In this document: positions 9,396 through 17,599 of the stretch, piece by piece
Layout of the letters: each line of letters opens with the position of its first letter
How positions within the stretch are numbered: the stretch's first letter is position 1
Assembly (NCBI GenBank): GCA_002490665.1
Contig: DKUL01000063.1
Location: 49,838-99,379, forward strand
Direction: 5' to 3'
Length of the DNA stretch: 49,542 nucleotides
From: Lachnospiraceae bacterium UBA7205
GTDB taxonomy: Bacteria > Bacillota > Clostridia > Lachnospirales > Lachnospiraceae
Notes under the pieces: generated by a model
Told to the model about the DNA's origin: nothing
What the model saw: the letters and a program-made list of their open reading frames with translations, nothing else
Databases searched by the model: none
Program-made: the position numbers and the translations under genes

Positions 9396-10190
9396 ATGAA
9401 GGTAGTAATTCTGGCGGGAGGCTATGGCACACGTATCAGTGAGGAAAGTCATCTGAAGCCAAAGCCTATGATTGAGATAGGGGACAAGCCTATTTTGTGG
9501 CATATTATGAAAGAGTATTCCTATTATGGATTTCATGAATTTATCATATGCTGCGGGTATAAACAGCACATTATAAAAGAATGGTTTGCAAATTATTATC
9601 TGCATAACAGTGATGTGACATTTGATTTCACAAAGGATAACCACATGGAAGTGCATTCAAATGTGGCAGAACCATGGAAGGTGACACTGGTTGACACCGG
9701 GCTGAATACGATGACTGGCGGAAGAATCAAGAGAATCCAGCCATATATCGGGGATGAAACCTTTATGCTGACATATGGGGATGCCGTTTCGGATGTTCCG
9801 ATAAATAAACTGGTGGAGTTTCATAAGTCCCATGGCAGGATTGCGACGATGACTGCCGTGAATATCGGGCAGCAGTTTGGGATACTGGAAATCGAGCAGG
9901 ACGGCAGGATTAGCAGGTTCAGGGAGAAGAGTAAATCTGATGGCGGCGTGATTAATGCAGGATATATGGTTTTAAATCCTGAAATTTTTCATTATATTGA
10001 GGGTGACACAACTGTATTTGAACGGGCGCCGATAGAACATGCTGCTTCAGACGGCCAGCTGATGGCGTATATGCACCACGGATTCTGGAAGTGTATGGAT
10101 ACGCAGAGGGATAAACAAAAATTAGAGGAAATGATAGCAGCAGGCGATGCCCCATGGATGGTTTGGGAATCGCAGGCAGACAGAGAATGA
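9396..10190 (+). CDS. rfbF: Glucose-1-phosphate cytidylyltransferase
   Basis: This enzyme makes CDP-glucose from glucose-1-phosphate and CTP, the first step to all CDP-deoxyhexoses. The 264-residue length is typical. The nucleotidyltransferase signature LAGGYGTR is at residues 6-13 and LKPKPMIEIGDKPI follows. FMLTYGDAVSDV near 126-137 carries the catalytic Asp, and AGYMVLNPE and the C-terminal FWKCMDTQRD stretch are strongly conserved in RfbF/DdhA. The ATG has a strong GAGGGGAGG ribosome site. rfbH follows after 54 bases and rfbG lies further down the operon at 17592, so all three core enzymes of the CDP-6-deoxy route are present but interrupted by other genes. Confidence 0.95.
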   Translation: MKVVILAGGYGTRISEESHLKPKPMIEIGDKPILWHIMKEYSYYGFHEFIICCGYKQHIIKEWFANYYLHNSDVTFDFTKDNHMEVHSNVAEPWKVTLVDTGLNTMTGGRIKRIQPYIGDETFMLTYGDAVSDVPINKLVEFHKSHGRIATMTAVNIGQQFGILEIEQDGRISRFREKSKSDGGVINAGYMVLNPEIFHYIEGDTTVFERAPIEHAASDGQLMAYMHHGFWKCMDTQRDKQKLEEMIAAGDAPWMVWESQADRE

Positions 10191-10244
10191 CACAGGTGTT
10201 TTTCAGTTCTATTTGAACCGCGAAGGACGGAATGGAGGAATAAA

Positions 10245-11585
10245 ATGTTTGAAAATAAAACAGAAATCCAGGCAAGGAAAGAAATTTTGGATATGGTAGC
10301 AGAATATTGTGACATATATCATAATCAAAAAAAGGACTTTAAGCCGGGTGACCGTATAGCGTATGCATCCAGGGTATATGACCATGAGGAGATGTGTAAT
10401 CTTGTGGATTCGGCGCTTGAGTTCTGGCTTACTTCCGGCAGATATACAGAGGAGTTTGAGCGTGCGTTTGCGGATTATCTGGGGGTTCGGCATTGTTCGC
10501 TGGTCAATTCCGGTTCCTCTGCAAATTTAAATGCATTTATCGCGCTGACTTCACCGCTGCTGGGGGAGCGTCAGGTAAAGCGCGGGGATGAGATGATTAC
10601 CGTCGCGGCAGGGTTCCCAACGACAGTTACTCCGGCAATCCAGTATGGGGTGGTTCCTGTATTTATTGATGTAACTATACCGCAGTACAATATGGATGTG
10701 ACCATGCTTGAGGAAGCGCTGTCAGATAAGACAAAGGTTGTCATGGCAGCGCATACGCTGGGAAATCCCTTTGATTTGAAAGCGGTGAAAGAATTCTGTG
10801 ACAGGCACAATCTATGGCTGATTGAGGACAATTGTGATGCGTTGGGAACGACATACACATTAGACGGGGAGGAACGGTTGACGGGAACCATAGGTGACAT
10901 TGGAACCTCTTCGTTTTATCCGCCACATCATATGACAATGGGTGAAGGAGGGGCAGTGTATACAAATAACCCGCTTCTTCACAAAATTATTCGGTCTTTT
11001 CGGGACTGGGGGCGTGACTGCGCATGTCCTTCCGGGCGGGATAATTTCTGTGGCCACAGGTTTGACAGAAAATTTGGCGAACTGCCATTGGGATATGACC
11101 ACAAATACGTGTACTCCCATTTTGGATATAATTTGAAGGCAACGGACATGCAGGCGGCAATCGGCTGTGCACAGATAAAGAAATTCCCTGGATTTGTGGA
11201 AAAAAGGCGTCGCAATTTTGAACGTCTGCGGGCGGGGCTTGCAGGATGTGAGGACAGGCTGATTTTGCCGGAGGCATGTGAAAATGCGAATCCAAGCTGG
11301 TTTGGCTTCCTGATTACATGCAGGGACGGCGTAAACCGTGATAAGCTGGTGTCTTATATAGAAAACCATGGGGTACAGACACGTATGCTGTTTGCGGGAA
11401 ACCTGACAAAGCATCCATGCTTTGACCAGATGCGCGCATCCGGAGAGGGGTACCGCATCGTGGGCAGGCTGGACAATGCAGACAGGATTATGAGAGATAC
11501 TTTCTGGGTTGGCGTTTATCCGGGAATGACGGATGAAATGATTGATTATATGGCGGAAACGATTAGGAAAGGGGCGGAGCTATAA
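10245..11585 (+). CDS. rfbH: CDP-6-deoxy-4-hexulose 3-dehydrase (E1)
   Basis: This is the PMP- and [2Fe-2S]-dependent dehydrase that removes the C3 hydroxyl of CDP-6-deoxy-4-keto-glucose. It is an aminotransferase-fold protein in which the PLP lysine is replaced by His: PPHHMTMGEGG at 226-236. Iron-sulfur ligands are visible as C197, C259, C261 and C269. The C-A-C then seven residues then C spacing matches the characterised Yersinia E1; the first gap (61 residues) is four longer than the 57 I recall for Yersinia. E1 needs a reductase partner (E3, AscD/DdhD). None is encoded in this window, so reduction must come from elsewhere in the genome. A GGAGG ribosome site precedes the ATG, and the stop abuts the next start. 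Confidence 0.94.
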   Translation: MFENKTEIQARKEILDMVAEYCDIYHNQKKDFKPGDRIAYASRVYDHEEMCNLVDSALEFWLTSGRYTEEFERAFADYLGVRHCSLVNSGSSANLNAFIALTSPLLGERQVKRGDEMITVAAGFPTTVTPAIQYGVVPVFIDVTIPQYNMDVTMLEEALSDKTKVVMAAHTLGNPFDLKAVKEFCDRHNLWLIEDNCDALGTTYTLDGEERLTGTIGDIGTSSFYPPHHMTMGEGGAVYTNNPLLHKIIRSFRDWGRDCACPSGRDNFCGHRFDRKFGELPLGYDHKYVYSHFGYNLKATDMQAAIGCAQIKKFPGFVEKRRRNFERLRAGLAGCEDRLILPEACENANPSWFGFLITCRDGVNRDKLVSYIENHGVQTRMLFAGNLTKHPCFDQMRASGEGYRIVGRLDNADRIMRDTFWVGVYPGMTDEMIDYMAETIRKGAEL

Positions 11586-13211
11586 ATGTCTGAAATTAAT
11601 CTGCTGGACTGCACACTTCGCGATGGCGGTTATGTAAATGACTGGAACTTCGGACATAATTATATTGTAAGCATATTTGAACGCCTGGTAAGTGCAAAAG
11701 TAGAGTTTATTGAACTTGGATTTCTGGACGAACGGTGCAGATTTGACAGGAACAGGAGCATTGCCCCGGACACGGAAAGCTTCAACAGGATATATGCAGG
11801 ACTGGATAAAAAAAACACCCGGCTTGTCGGGATGATTGACTATGGCACATGCGGCATAGAAAAGATACAGCCATGCAGCGAAACGATTTTGGATGGCATC
11901 AGGGTCATATTCAAAAAACATATGAGAAGGCAGGCAATTGACTATTGCAGACAGCTAAAAGAGCTGGGATATCAAGTATTCGTGCAGCTTGTGTCAATCA
12001 CGAGCTATAATGACGAGGAGCTTACCGACCTGATTGATATGGCAAACGAATTGAAGCCATATGCGGTTTCCATGGTTGATACCTATGGACTGCTCCAGCA
12101 GGAAAACCTGATGCATTATTTTAATGAGTTAAATGGCAGGCTTGACATGGAAATATCGTTAGGCTACCATTCGCACAATAATTTTCAGCGGGCATTTGCA
12201 AACTGTACGGAAATGCTTTCGCAACAGACAGAAAGAAGCCTGCTGGTAGATGCTTCCATATATGGGATGGGAAAGAGTGCCGGAAATTGTCCGATTGAGC
12301 TTCTGGCAATGTATTTGAACGACCATTTTGACAAACGATATGACCTGGCGCAGATTCTTGAGGCACTCGATGCGAATATTATGAATATATACAAAGTAAA
12401 GCCATGGGGCTACAGCATGTTTTTCTATATTGCCGCGCTAAACAACTGCCATCCCAGCTATGTGACATATCTGATGGAAAAAAGAAAGCTTTCCGTGAAA
12501 CAAATCAATGAGATACTCGAAATGCTGAAAAATTATGGGGATAAGCAGCTGCTGTATGATAGGGAACTGATTGAAAAACTATACCTGGATTACCAGAAAC
12601 AGATTGATGTCGATGACGCAAAGGATATTACAAAGTTGTCAGAGATATTCAAGGGAAGAAACGTACTGCTGCTGGGTCCTGGAAAAAGCATAGAGCAGGA
12701 AAAGGGCAGCATAAAAAACTATATAAAAGAACAGGAGCCATTGATTGTCTCTGTGAATTATGTTTCCGATGAGCTGCCGGCTGATTTTATTTTCCTGAGC
12801 AATGCCAAACGGTATGTGCAGCTTGCATCCTCATTGGTGAAAAAGAGGAATGAAATTCAGGTGATTGCGACAAGCAATATAACGGCTATGGATGGTCAGC
12901 GGTTTGAATTTTCACTTGATATCGCTTCATTGCTTGATGAGGAGGCTGAGATAATTGACAATTCATTTGTGATGCTTTTGAAGGTTATGGTAAAAATCGG
13001 GGTAAAGAATGTGACCCTGGCAGGATTTGACGGATATAGCGGTGATAAGTGGAAAGACCATGTAAATGAAAGTATGGGGTATGCGTTCTCAAAGCAGCAG
13101 GCGGAAAGATTAAATCAATATGTCGGGAAAGTATTAAACAGCATGAGCCCGTACCTTCAGGTCAATTTTATTACAAAGTCGTTATATCTTGAAGAAATGA
13201 AGATGGTGTGA
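11586..13211 (+). CDS. DRE-TIM aldolase with C-terminal Rossmann-like domain
   Basis: The N-terminal part (about 1-290) is an HMGL-like/DmpG-type metal aldolase. LLDCTLRDGGYVNDW lies at the start with the RDG catalytic motif, IELGFLDER follows, and the HSH metal-ligand pair is in LGYHSHNN. Characterised DRE-TIM enzymes make or break C-C bonds next to a carboxylate, for example 4-hydroxy-2-oxovalerate to pyruvate plus acetaldehyde, or acyl-CoA condensation. From residue 359 a second domain begins with NVLLLGPGKSI and continues with IVSVNY and VTLAGFDGYSGD, resembling DUF115-type Rossmann modules of glycan clusters. The start directly abuts the rfbH stop. The HAD phosphatase and ThDP enzyme follow immediately, suggesting one pathway that builds or attaches a short carbon unit. 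The substrate is unknown. Confidence 0.75.
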   Translation: MSEINLLDCTLRDGGYVNDWNFGHNYIVSIFERLVSAKVEFIELGFLDERCRFDRNRSIAPDTESFNRIYAGLDKKNTRLVGMIDYGTCGIEKIQPCSETILDGIRVIFKKHMRRQAIDYCRQLKELGYQVFVQLVSITSYNDEELTDLIDMANELKPYAVSMVDTYGLLQQENLMHYFNELNGRLDMEISLGYHSHNNFQRAFANCTEMLSQQTERSLLVDASIYGMGKSAGNCPIELLAMYLNDHFDKRYDLAQILEALDANIMNIYKVKPWGYSMFFYIAALNNCHPSYVTYLMEKRKLSVKQINEILEMLKNYGDKQLLYDRELIEKLYLDYQKQIDVDDAKDITKLSEIFKGRNVLLLGPGKSIEQEKGSIKNYIKEQEPLIVSVNYVSDELPADFIFLSNAKRYVQLASSLVKKRNEIQVIATSNITAMDGQRFEFSLDIASLLDEEAEIIDNSFVMLLKVMVKIGVKNVTLAGFDGYSGDKWKDHVNESMGYAFSKQQAERLNQYVGKVLNSMSPYLQVNFITKSLYLEEMKMV

Positions 13212-13212
13212 T

Positions 13213-13866
13213 ATGAAAAAATATGAAATAGCTGTTTTTGATGTGGACGGGACACTTTTGGACACGACAGAAGGCGTACTGGCTTCTGTCCGGTATACGA
13301 TTGACAAAATGGGGTTTGCCCCATTGAGTGAGGAACAGCTGCTGACGTTCATAGGTCCCCCGATACAGGATTCTTTTTCCCGCGCGTATCATCTGGAAGG
13401 GGAAATTCTGCAGACGATTGCCACGTGTTTTCGGAACCGTTATAAGGATTTCGAACTTTTCAAGGCTGTTCCGTATGACGGAATTTATGAGCTGATGGAT
13501 GCCCTTTCAGAGAGAGGGATAAAGCTTGCGGTGGCAACATATAAGAGACAGGATTACGCAGAGGCCATCCTGAAGCATTTTGGTTTTGACAGATATACAG
13601 ACATTTTGTATGGCGCCGACCACGAAAACAAATTAAAAAAGATGGACATTATCAAAAAGTGCATGGATGACCTCGGGGTACATGATTATGGCAGGGCTGT
13701 TATGGTTGGCGACAGCAGCCATGATGCGACAGGCGCACAAAAAATAGGGATGGATTTTATTGGCGTTACATATGGGTTTGACTTTAAGACGCCATCAGAT
13801 GTCTTTGCAGTCGGGGCGGTAGGGGCGGCAGCCTCACCGAAAGATGTATTACAGTATTTTGGGTAG
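13213..13866 (+). CDS. HAD-family phosphatase
   Basis: A 217-residue haloacid-dehalogenase-superfamily hydrolase of the phosphoglycolate-phosphatase type. Motif I is FDVDGTLLDT near residue 8, a Lys region lies around LKKMDIIKK, and motif IV is MVGDSSHDATGA. The small helical cap lies between motifs I and II. It starts one base after the aldolase stop, and its 3' end is followed by the ThDP enzyme start after 10 bases. In this position it may remove a phosphate from an aldolase- or ThDP-derived intermediate before transfer to the CDP sugar (inference). The family assignment is secure; the substrate is not. Confidence 0.85.
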   Translation: MKKYEIAVFDVDGTLLDTTEGVLASVRYTIDKMGFAPLSEEQLLTFIGPPIQDSFSRAYHLEGEILQTIATCFRNRYKDFELFKAVPYDGIYELMDALSERGIKLAVATYKRQDYAEAILKHFGFDRYTDILYGADHENKLKKMDIIKKCMDDLGVHDYGRAVMVGDSSHDATGAQKIGMDFIGVTYGFDFKTPSDVFAVGAVGAAASPKDVLQYFG

Positions 13867-13876
13867 GAGAAATAAA

Positions 13877-15694
13877 ATGAAAGTAAAAGTTGCAAAGTAT
13901 ATGTCACAATTTTTTGTAAACAAGGGTGTCACGGACATGTTTATGATAACCGGAGGAGCCGCAATGCACCTCAACGATGCATTCGGGCATCAGGAAGGGC
14001 TCACGATAACATACAATCACCATGAGCAGGCATGTACCATGGCTGCGGAGGGGTATACCCGTGAATCCGGCAGGATAGCCCCTGTCTGCGTTACAGGCGG
14101 ACCTGGCGGGACGAATGCCATTACCGGGGTATTTGGAGCGTATGTTGATTCCATTCCGATGTTTGTGGTGACTGGGCAGGCAAAACGGGAAACAACAGTG
14201 TGGTCAACAAATCTGCCCCTTAGACAACTGGGTGACCAGGAAGTGCAGATTACGGATGCTGTAAGAACAATGACAAAGTATGCCAAAATGGTTACCGATC
14301 CCAGAAGCATACGCAGGGAGATGGAAAAAGCCTGGTTCTTAATGTTAAACGGGCGGCCGGGACCAGTATGGCTGGACATACCCGGCGATGTGGCATCAGC
14401 GGTGATAGAGACAGATGCGCTTGATGGGTTTGAGGAACAGGCGTATATAGACGAAAACTGGGCAACGTTTCATCAGGTCAATCCGGTATACGATGAAAAG
14501 GATACCCAATATCTCCTGAAAAGAATATCGGAGGCAAAGCGCCCCGTAATATTGGCGGGAACGGCAATCCGCCATGCAGGCCAGCAGGATGCTTTTCTTG
14601 GTGCAGTTGATAAACTGGGCATTCCTGTTGTCACGGCATGGGATGCACATGACATCATATGGGATACGCATCCTTTGTTTTGTGGCAGACCGGGAACAGT
14701 AGGAACGCGGGGGGGAAATTTTGTCATTCAGAATGCAGATTTACTGGTTATACTGGGCTGCAGGATGAATATCAGGATGATAGGCTATAATTTCGGTGAT
14801 TTCGGTAAAAACGCATACAAGATAGCCGTGGACATTGACGAGGCCGAACTGCATAAGCCTACTGTTTCCATTGATTATCCGATACACGCCGATTTGCGTG
14901 ATGTGCTGCGGGATATGAATCAGCTGTATTATGAAAAAAATAAGGAACATCAGGAATGGCTTGCGTGGTGTCGGAATGTCAATAACAAATATCCTGCCAC
15001 ATTACCAGAATATTATATGGATGAAAAGGGACTGAATCCATATGCATTCATGACAGAATTTTTCGGGGAACTGAAGGAGGACGATTCTGTTGTATGCGGC
15101 AATGGGGCAGCCTGCGTCATTACATTCCAGGCTGCCATGATAAAAAAGGGACAGCGCCTGTACACCAATTCCGGTTCAGCGGCAATGGGATATGGCTTTC
15201 CCGCGGCCGTTGGGGCGTGTGTGGCGAGACCGGACAAGCGGATTATTTGCATGGACGGTGACGGCAGCTTTATGATGAATCTGCAGGAGCTTCAGACAGT
15301 TGTGTTCAATAAACTGGATTTAAAGATTTTTCTGTTAAATAATAATGGGTATCATTCCATCAGGCAGACACAGAAAAATCTTTTTCAGGGGCAGTCTTAT
15401 GTGGGAATCGGTGGCGGCTACGGCCTGAGCATACCGGACTTTTCCAAAGTAATTCCTGCTTTTGACATTCCCTACTACAGGATAGATTGTGTGGAAAATG
15501 TTCAAGACAGGATTCGGGAGGTACTCGACGCGGATGGACCGGTATTTTGTGAGGTATTTGTTGACTGGCAGCAGGATTTTGCACCGAAGTCGAGTTCAAA
15601 AGTCCTGCCGTCCGGAAAGATTGTCTCTGCTGCAATGGACGACATGGCACCGTTCCTGGATAGGGAGGAGTATGAGGGGAATCATATAAAATGA
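13877..15694 (+). CDS. Thiamine-diphosphate enzyme, acetolactate-synthase-like (YerE-like candidate)
   Basis: A 605-residue ThDP-dependent enzyme of the acetolactate synthase/pyruvate oxidase group. The catalytic Glu is visible as NHHEQA (E50), and the ThDP/Mg motif runs from GDGSF at 461 to LLNNN at 487-490. A GGPGGTNAI stretch at 74-82 and the central FAD/Rossmann-like domain are present. The start is the ATG at 13877 with TAGGAGA six bases upstream; an upstream in-frame ATG at 13844 lies inside the HAD gene without a good site. In Yersinia a related enzyme, YerE, adds a two-carbon unit from pyruvate to CDP-3,6-dideoxy-4-hexulose to make yersiniose. Presence in an rfbF/H/G operon makes a similar sugar-branching role likely. 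It overlaps the next gene by four bases. A plain branched-chain amino acid role is unlikely here. Confidence 0.85.
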   Translation: MKVKVAKYMSQFFVNKGVTDMFMITGGAAMHLNDAFGHQEGLTITYNHHEQACTMAAEGYTRESGRIAPVCVTGGPGGTNAITGVFGAYVDSIPMFVVTGQAKRETTVWSTNLPLRQLGDQEVQITDAVRTMTKYAKMVTDPRSIRREMEKAWFLMLNGRPGPVWLDIPGDVASAVIETDALDGFEEQAYIDENWATFHQVNPVYDEKDTQYLLKRISEAKRPVILAGTAIRHAGQQDAFLGAVDKLGIPVVTAWDAHDIIWDTHPLFCGRPGTVGTRGGNFVIQNADLLVILGCRMNIRMIGYNFGDFGKNAYKIAVDIDEAELHKPTVSIDYPIHADLRDVLRDMNQLYYEKNKEHQEWLAWCRNVNNKYPATLPEYYMDEKGLNPYAFMTEFFGELKEDDSVVCGNGAACVITFQAAMIKKGQRLYTNSGSAAMGYGFPAAVGACVARPDKRIICMDGDGSFMMNLQELQTVVFNKLDLKIFLLNNNGYHSIRQTQKNLFQGQSYVGIGGGYGLSIPDFSKVIPAFDIPYYRIDCVENVQDRIREVLDADGPVFCEVFVDWQQDFAPKSSSKVLPSGKIVSAAMDDMAPFLDREEYEGNHIK

Positions 15695-16650
15695 ACCGTG
15701 TAGTGATAACAGGACCGACAGGCGCCATTGGAATGGCGCTGACTGCGTATCTAAGTGACAGGAATATACAGGTTCTGGCAGTGGTCAGAGGAGATTCAGC
15801 CAGAAAAGACAGGATTAAGGAATCAAACAATGTGGCAATCGTGGAATGTGCGCTGGGAGAAATGGATGAACTGCCGCAAAGAGTCCGAAAGGTAATACAA
15901 CAGAAGCACTGGGATGAAAAACAGTCCGTAGATGTTTTTTTCCATTTTGCATGGGACGGCACATTTGGAGACTGCAGGGATGACATGTATCTGCAAAACA
16001 GGAATGTTAAATATGCCCTTGATGCCGTTGATGCGGCGGCAGAACTTCAGTGCGGCTTGTTCATTGGTGCGGGCTCACAGGCGGAGTATGGCAGGTATGA
16101 GGGTAAGCTGAATGCGAATGTGCCGGCATTTCCGGAAAACGGATATGGCATTGCAAAGCTATGTGCAGGCCAGATGACGCGAATCCGATGCCGCCAAAAA
16201 GGCATGCGGCATATCTGGACGCGAATCCTGAGTGTATATGGACCCTATGACGGGAGTGGCACAATGGTCATGTCCCTGATTAAAAAAATGCTTCATGGCG
16301 AGCGGGCATCCTGTACAAAAGGGGAACAAATGTGGGATTACCTGTATGCGAAAGATGCGGCAAAAATGATGTACCTGATAGGCTGCCATGGGATAAGCGG
16401 AAAGGTATACTGCCTGGGAAGCGGTGTCGCAAAACCGCTGAAAACCTATATTGAGGCAATGAGGGCTGTCATCAATCCAAATGCAGAAGTAGGTTTTGGC
16501 GATGTGGAATATGCGCCAAGGCAGGTTATGTACCTATGTGCGGATATACAGGAGCTTATTGATGATACCGGCTATGTTTCTGACTATACCTTTGAAATGG
16601 GAATACGGGAAACGGTAGATTGGGAGGAAGCACAGGATGAAAAGGATTAG
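15691..16650 (+). CDS. NAD-dependent sugar epimerase/reductase (SDR)
   Basis: An extended short-chain dehydrogenase acting on nucleotide sugars. The dinucleotide loop is GPTGAIG at residues 8-14, the catalytic region shows GAGSQAEYG, and YGIAK supplies the Tyr-x3-Lys pair. The C-terminal region (YLGSGVAKPL, VMYLCADI) resembles GDP/CDP-sugar reductases. In CDP-3,6-dideoxyhexose operons the gene in this slot reduces the 4-keto group (abequose or paratose synthase) or the branched product (YerF). Sequence alone does not decide between them. Its ATG overlaps the ThDP enzyme stop (ATGA) and its 3' end overlaps the next GT2 by 14 bases, so the three are tightly coupled. Confidence 0.8.
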   Translation: MNRVVITGPTGAIGMALTAYLSDRNIQVLAVVRGDSARKDRIKESNNVAIVECALGEMDELPQRVRKVIQQKHWDEKQSVDVFFHFAWDGTFGDCRDDMYLQNRNVKYALDAVDAAAELQCGLFIGAGSQAEYGRYEGKLNANVPAFPENGYGIAKLCAGQMTRIRCRQKGMRHIWTRILSVYGPYDGSGTMVMSLIKKMLHGERASCTKGEQMWDYLYAKDAAKMMYLIGCHGISGKVYCLGSGVAKPLKTYIEAMRAVINPNAEVGFGDVEYAPRQVMYLCADIQELIDDTGYVSDYTFEMGIRETVDWEEAQDEKD

Positions 16651-17599
16651 CATTTTAATACCATGTTATAATGAACAGGAAAATGTGGTTCCGATGAGTG
16701 AAGCGATTGTAAACTTGTTTGAAACAGAGCTGGCGCAATACGATTATGAGCTTGTGTTCATTGACAATGACTCAAAGGATAATACCAGACCGCTATTGCG
16801 GGAGATATGTGCGAAAAATCCCCGCATCAAGGCGATATTCAATGCAAAAAACTTTGGGCAGTTCAATTCCCCGTATTATGGAATCCTTCAGACGACAGGG
16901 GACTGTACAATCAGCATGGTCTGCGATTTTCAGGATCCGGTAGAGCTGATACCGCAGTATATCAGGGAATGGGAAAACGGATATAAAATTGTGATAGGAA
17001 TAAAGAAATCCAGCAAAGAGAATCCTGTCATGTATAAGCTGCGAAGTACGTACTACAAAATCATCAAAAGATTTTCCAATGTGGAGCAGATTGAGCATTT
17101 TACAGGCTCGGGGCTATATGACAGGGAGTTTGTGGAGGTGCTTAGGAATCTAAAGGATCCCACGCCGTTTTTGCGGGGGATTGTCGCGGAGCTCGGGTAC
17201 CGGAGAAAGGAAATACCCTACGAACAGCCGCAGAGGCGCGCAGGAAAGACACATAATAGTTTTTACACCCTGTATGACGCGGCAATGCTTAGCTTTACGT
17301 CTTATACGAAGATTGGATTAAGGCTGGCGACTTTTATGGGAATCGGTATTGGTATTTTAAGCGCAGTGATGGGAATTGCATATCTGGTAATGAAATTATT
17401 GTACTGGAACCGGTTTGTTGCAGGTATGGCTCCAATGCTGATTGGCATTTTCTTTCTTGGTTCCATCCAGTTGTTTTTCCTTGGGTTTATGGGGGAATAT
17501 ATACTGTCCATTAACCAGAGGATCATGAACAGACCACTGGTAATCGAGGAGGAAAGGCTGAACTTTGAAGACGGATGCGGGGAGAAAGAGGATGTTTGA
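16637..17599 (+). CDS. DPM1/GtrB-like glycosyltransferase family 2 with C-terminal membrane anchors
   Basis: A GT2 enzyme of the dolichol/bactoprenol-phosphate sugar synthase type. The N-terminus has ISILIPCYNEQEN and FIDNDSKDNT, and CDFQDP at about 95-100 is the acidic motif. FTGSGLYDREF follows, and the C-terminus has two hydrophobic spans (about 230-255 and 270-292). Such enzymes charge polyprenyl phosphate with one sugar on the cytoplasmic side, for use by GT-C transferases outside. The multi-spanning proteins at 7915 and 28203 are possible users. The ATG has GGGAGG upstream and overlaps the reductase gene. A second member of this family is encoded at 48008-49000. Confidence 0.88.
   Translation: MKRISILIPCYNEQENVVPMSEAIVNLFETELAQYDYELVFIDNDSKDNTRPLLREICAKNPRIKAIFNAKNFGQFNSPYYGILQTTGDCTISMVCDFQDPVELIPQYIREWENGYKIVIGIKKSSKENPVMYKLRSTYYKIIKRFSNVEQIEHFTGSGLYDREFVEVLRNLKDPTPFLRGIVAELGYRRKEIPYEQPQRRAGKTHNSFYTLYDAAMLSFTSYTKIGLRLATFMGIGIGILSAVMGIAYLVMKLLYWNRFVAGMAPMLIGIFFLGSIQLFFLGFMGEYILSINQRIMNRPLVIEEERLNFEDGCGEKEDV

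Noticed and set aside
13877..15694. Annotation as a biosynthetic acetolactate synthase (ilvB).
   Set aside because: No small subunit or other branched-chain amino acid gene is nearby, and the gene overlaps a sugar reductase within an rfbFGH operon. The fold fits, but the pathway does not.
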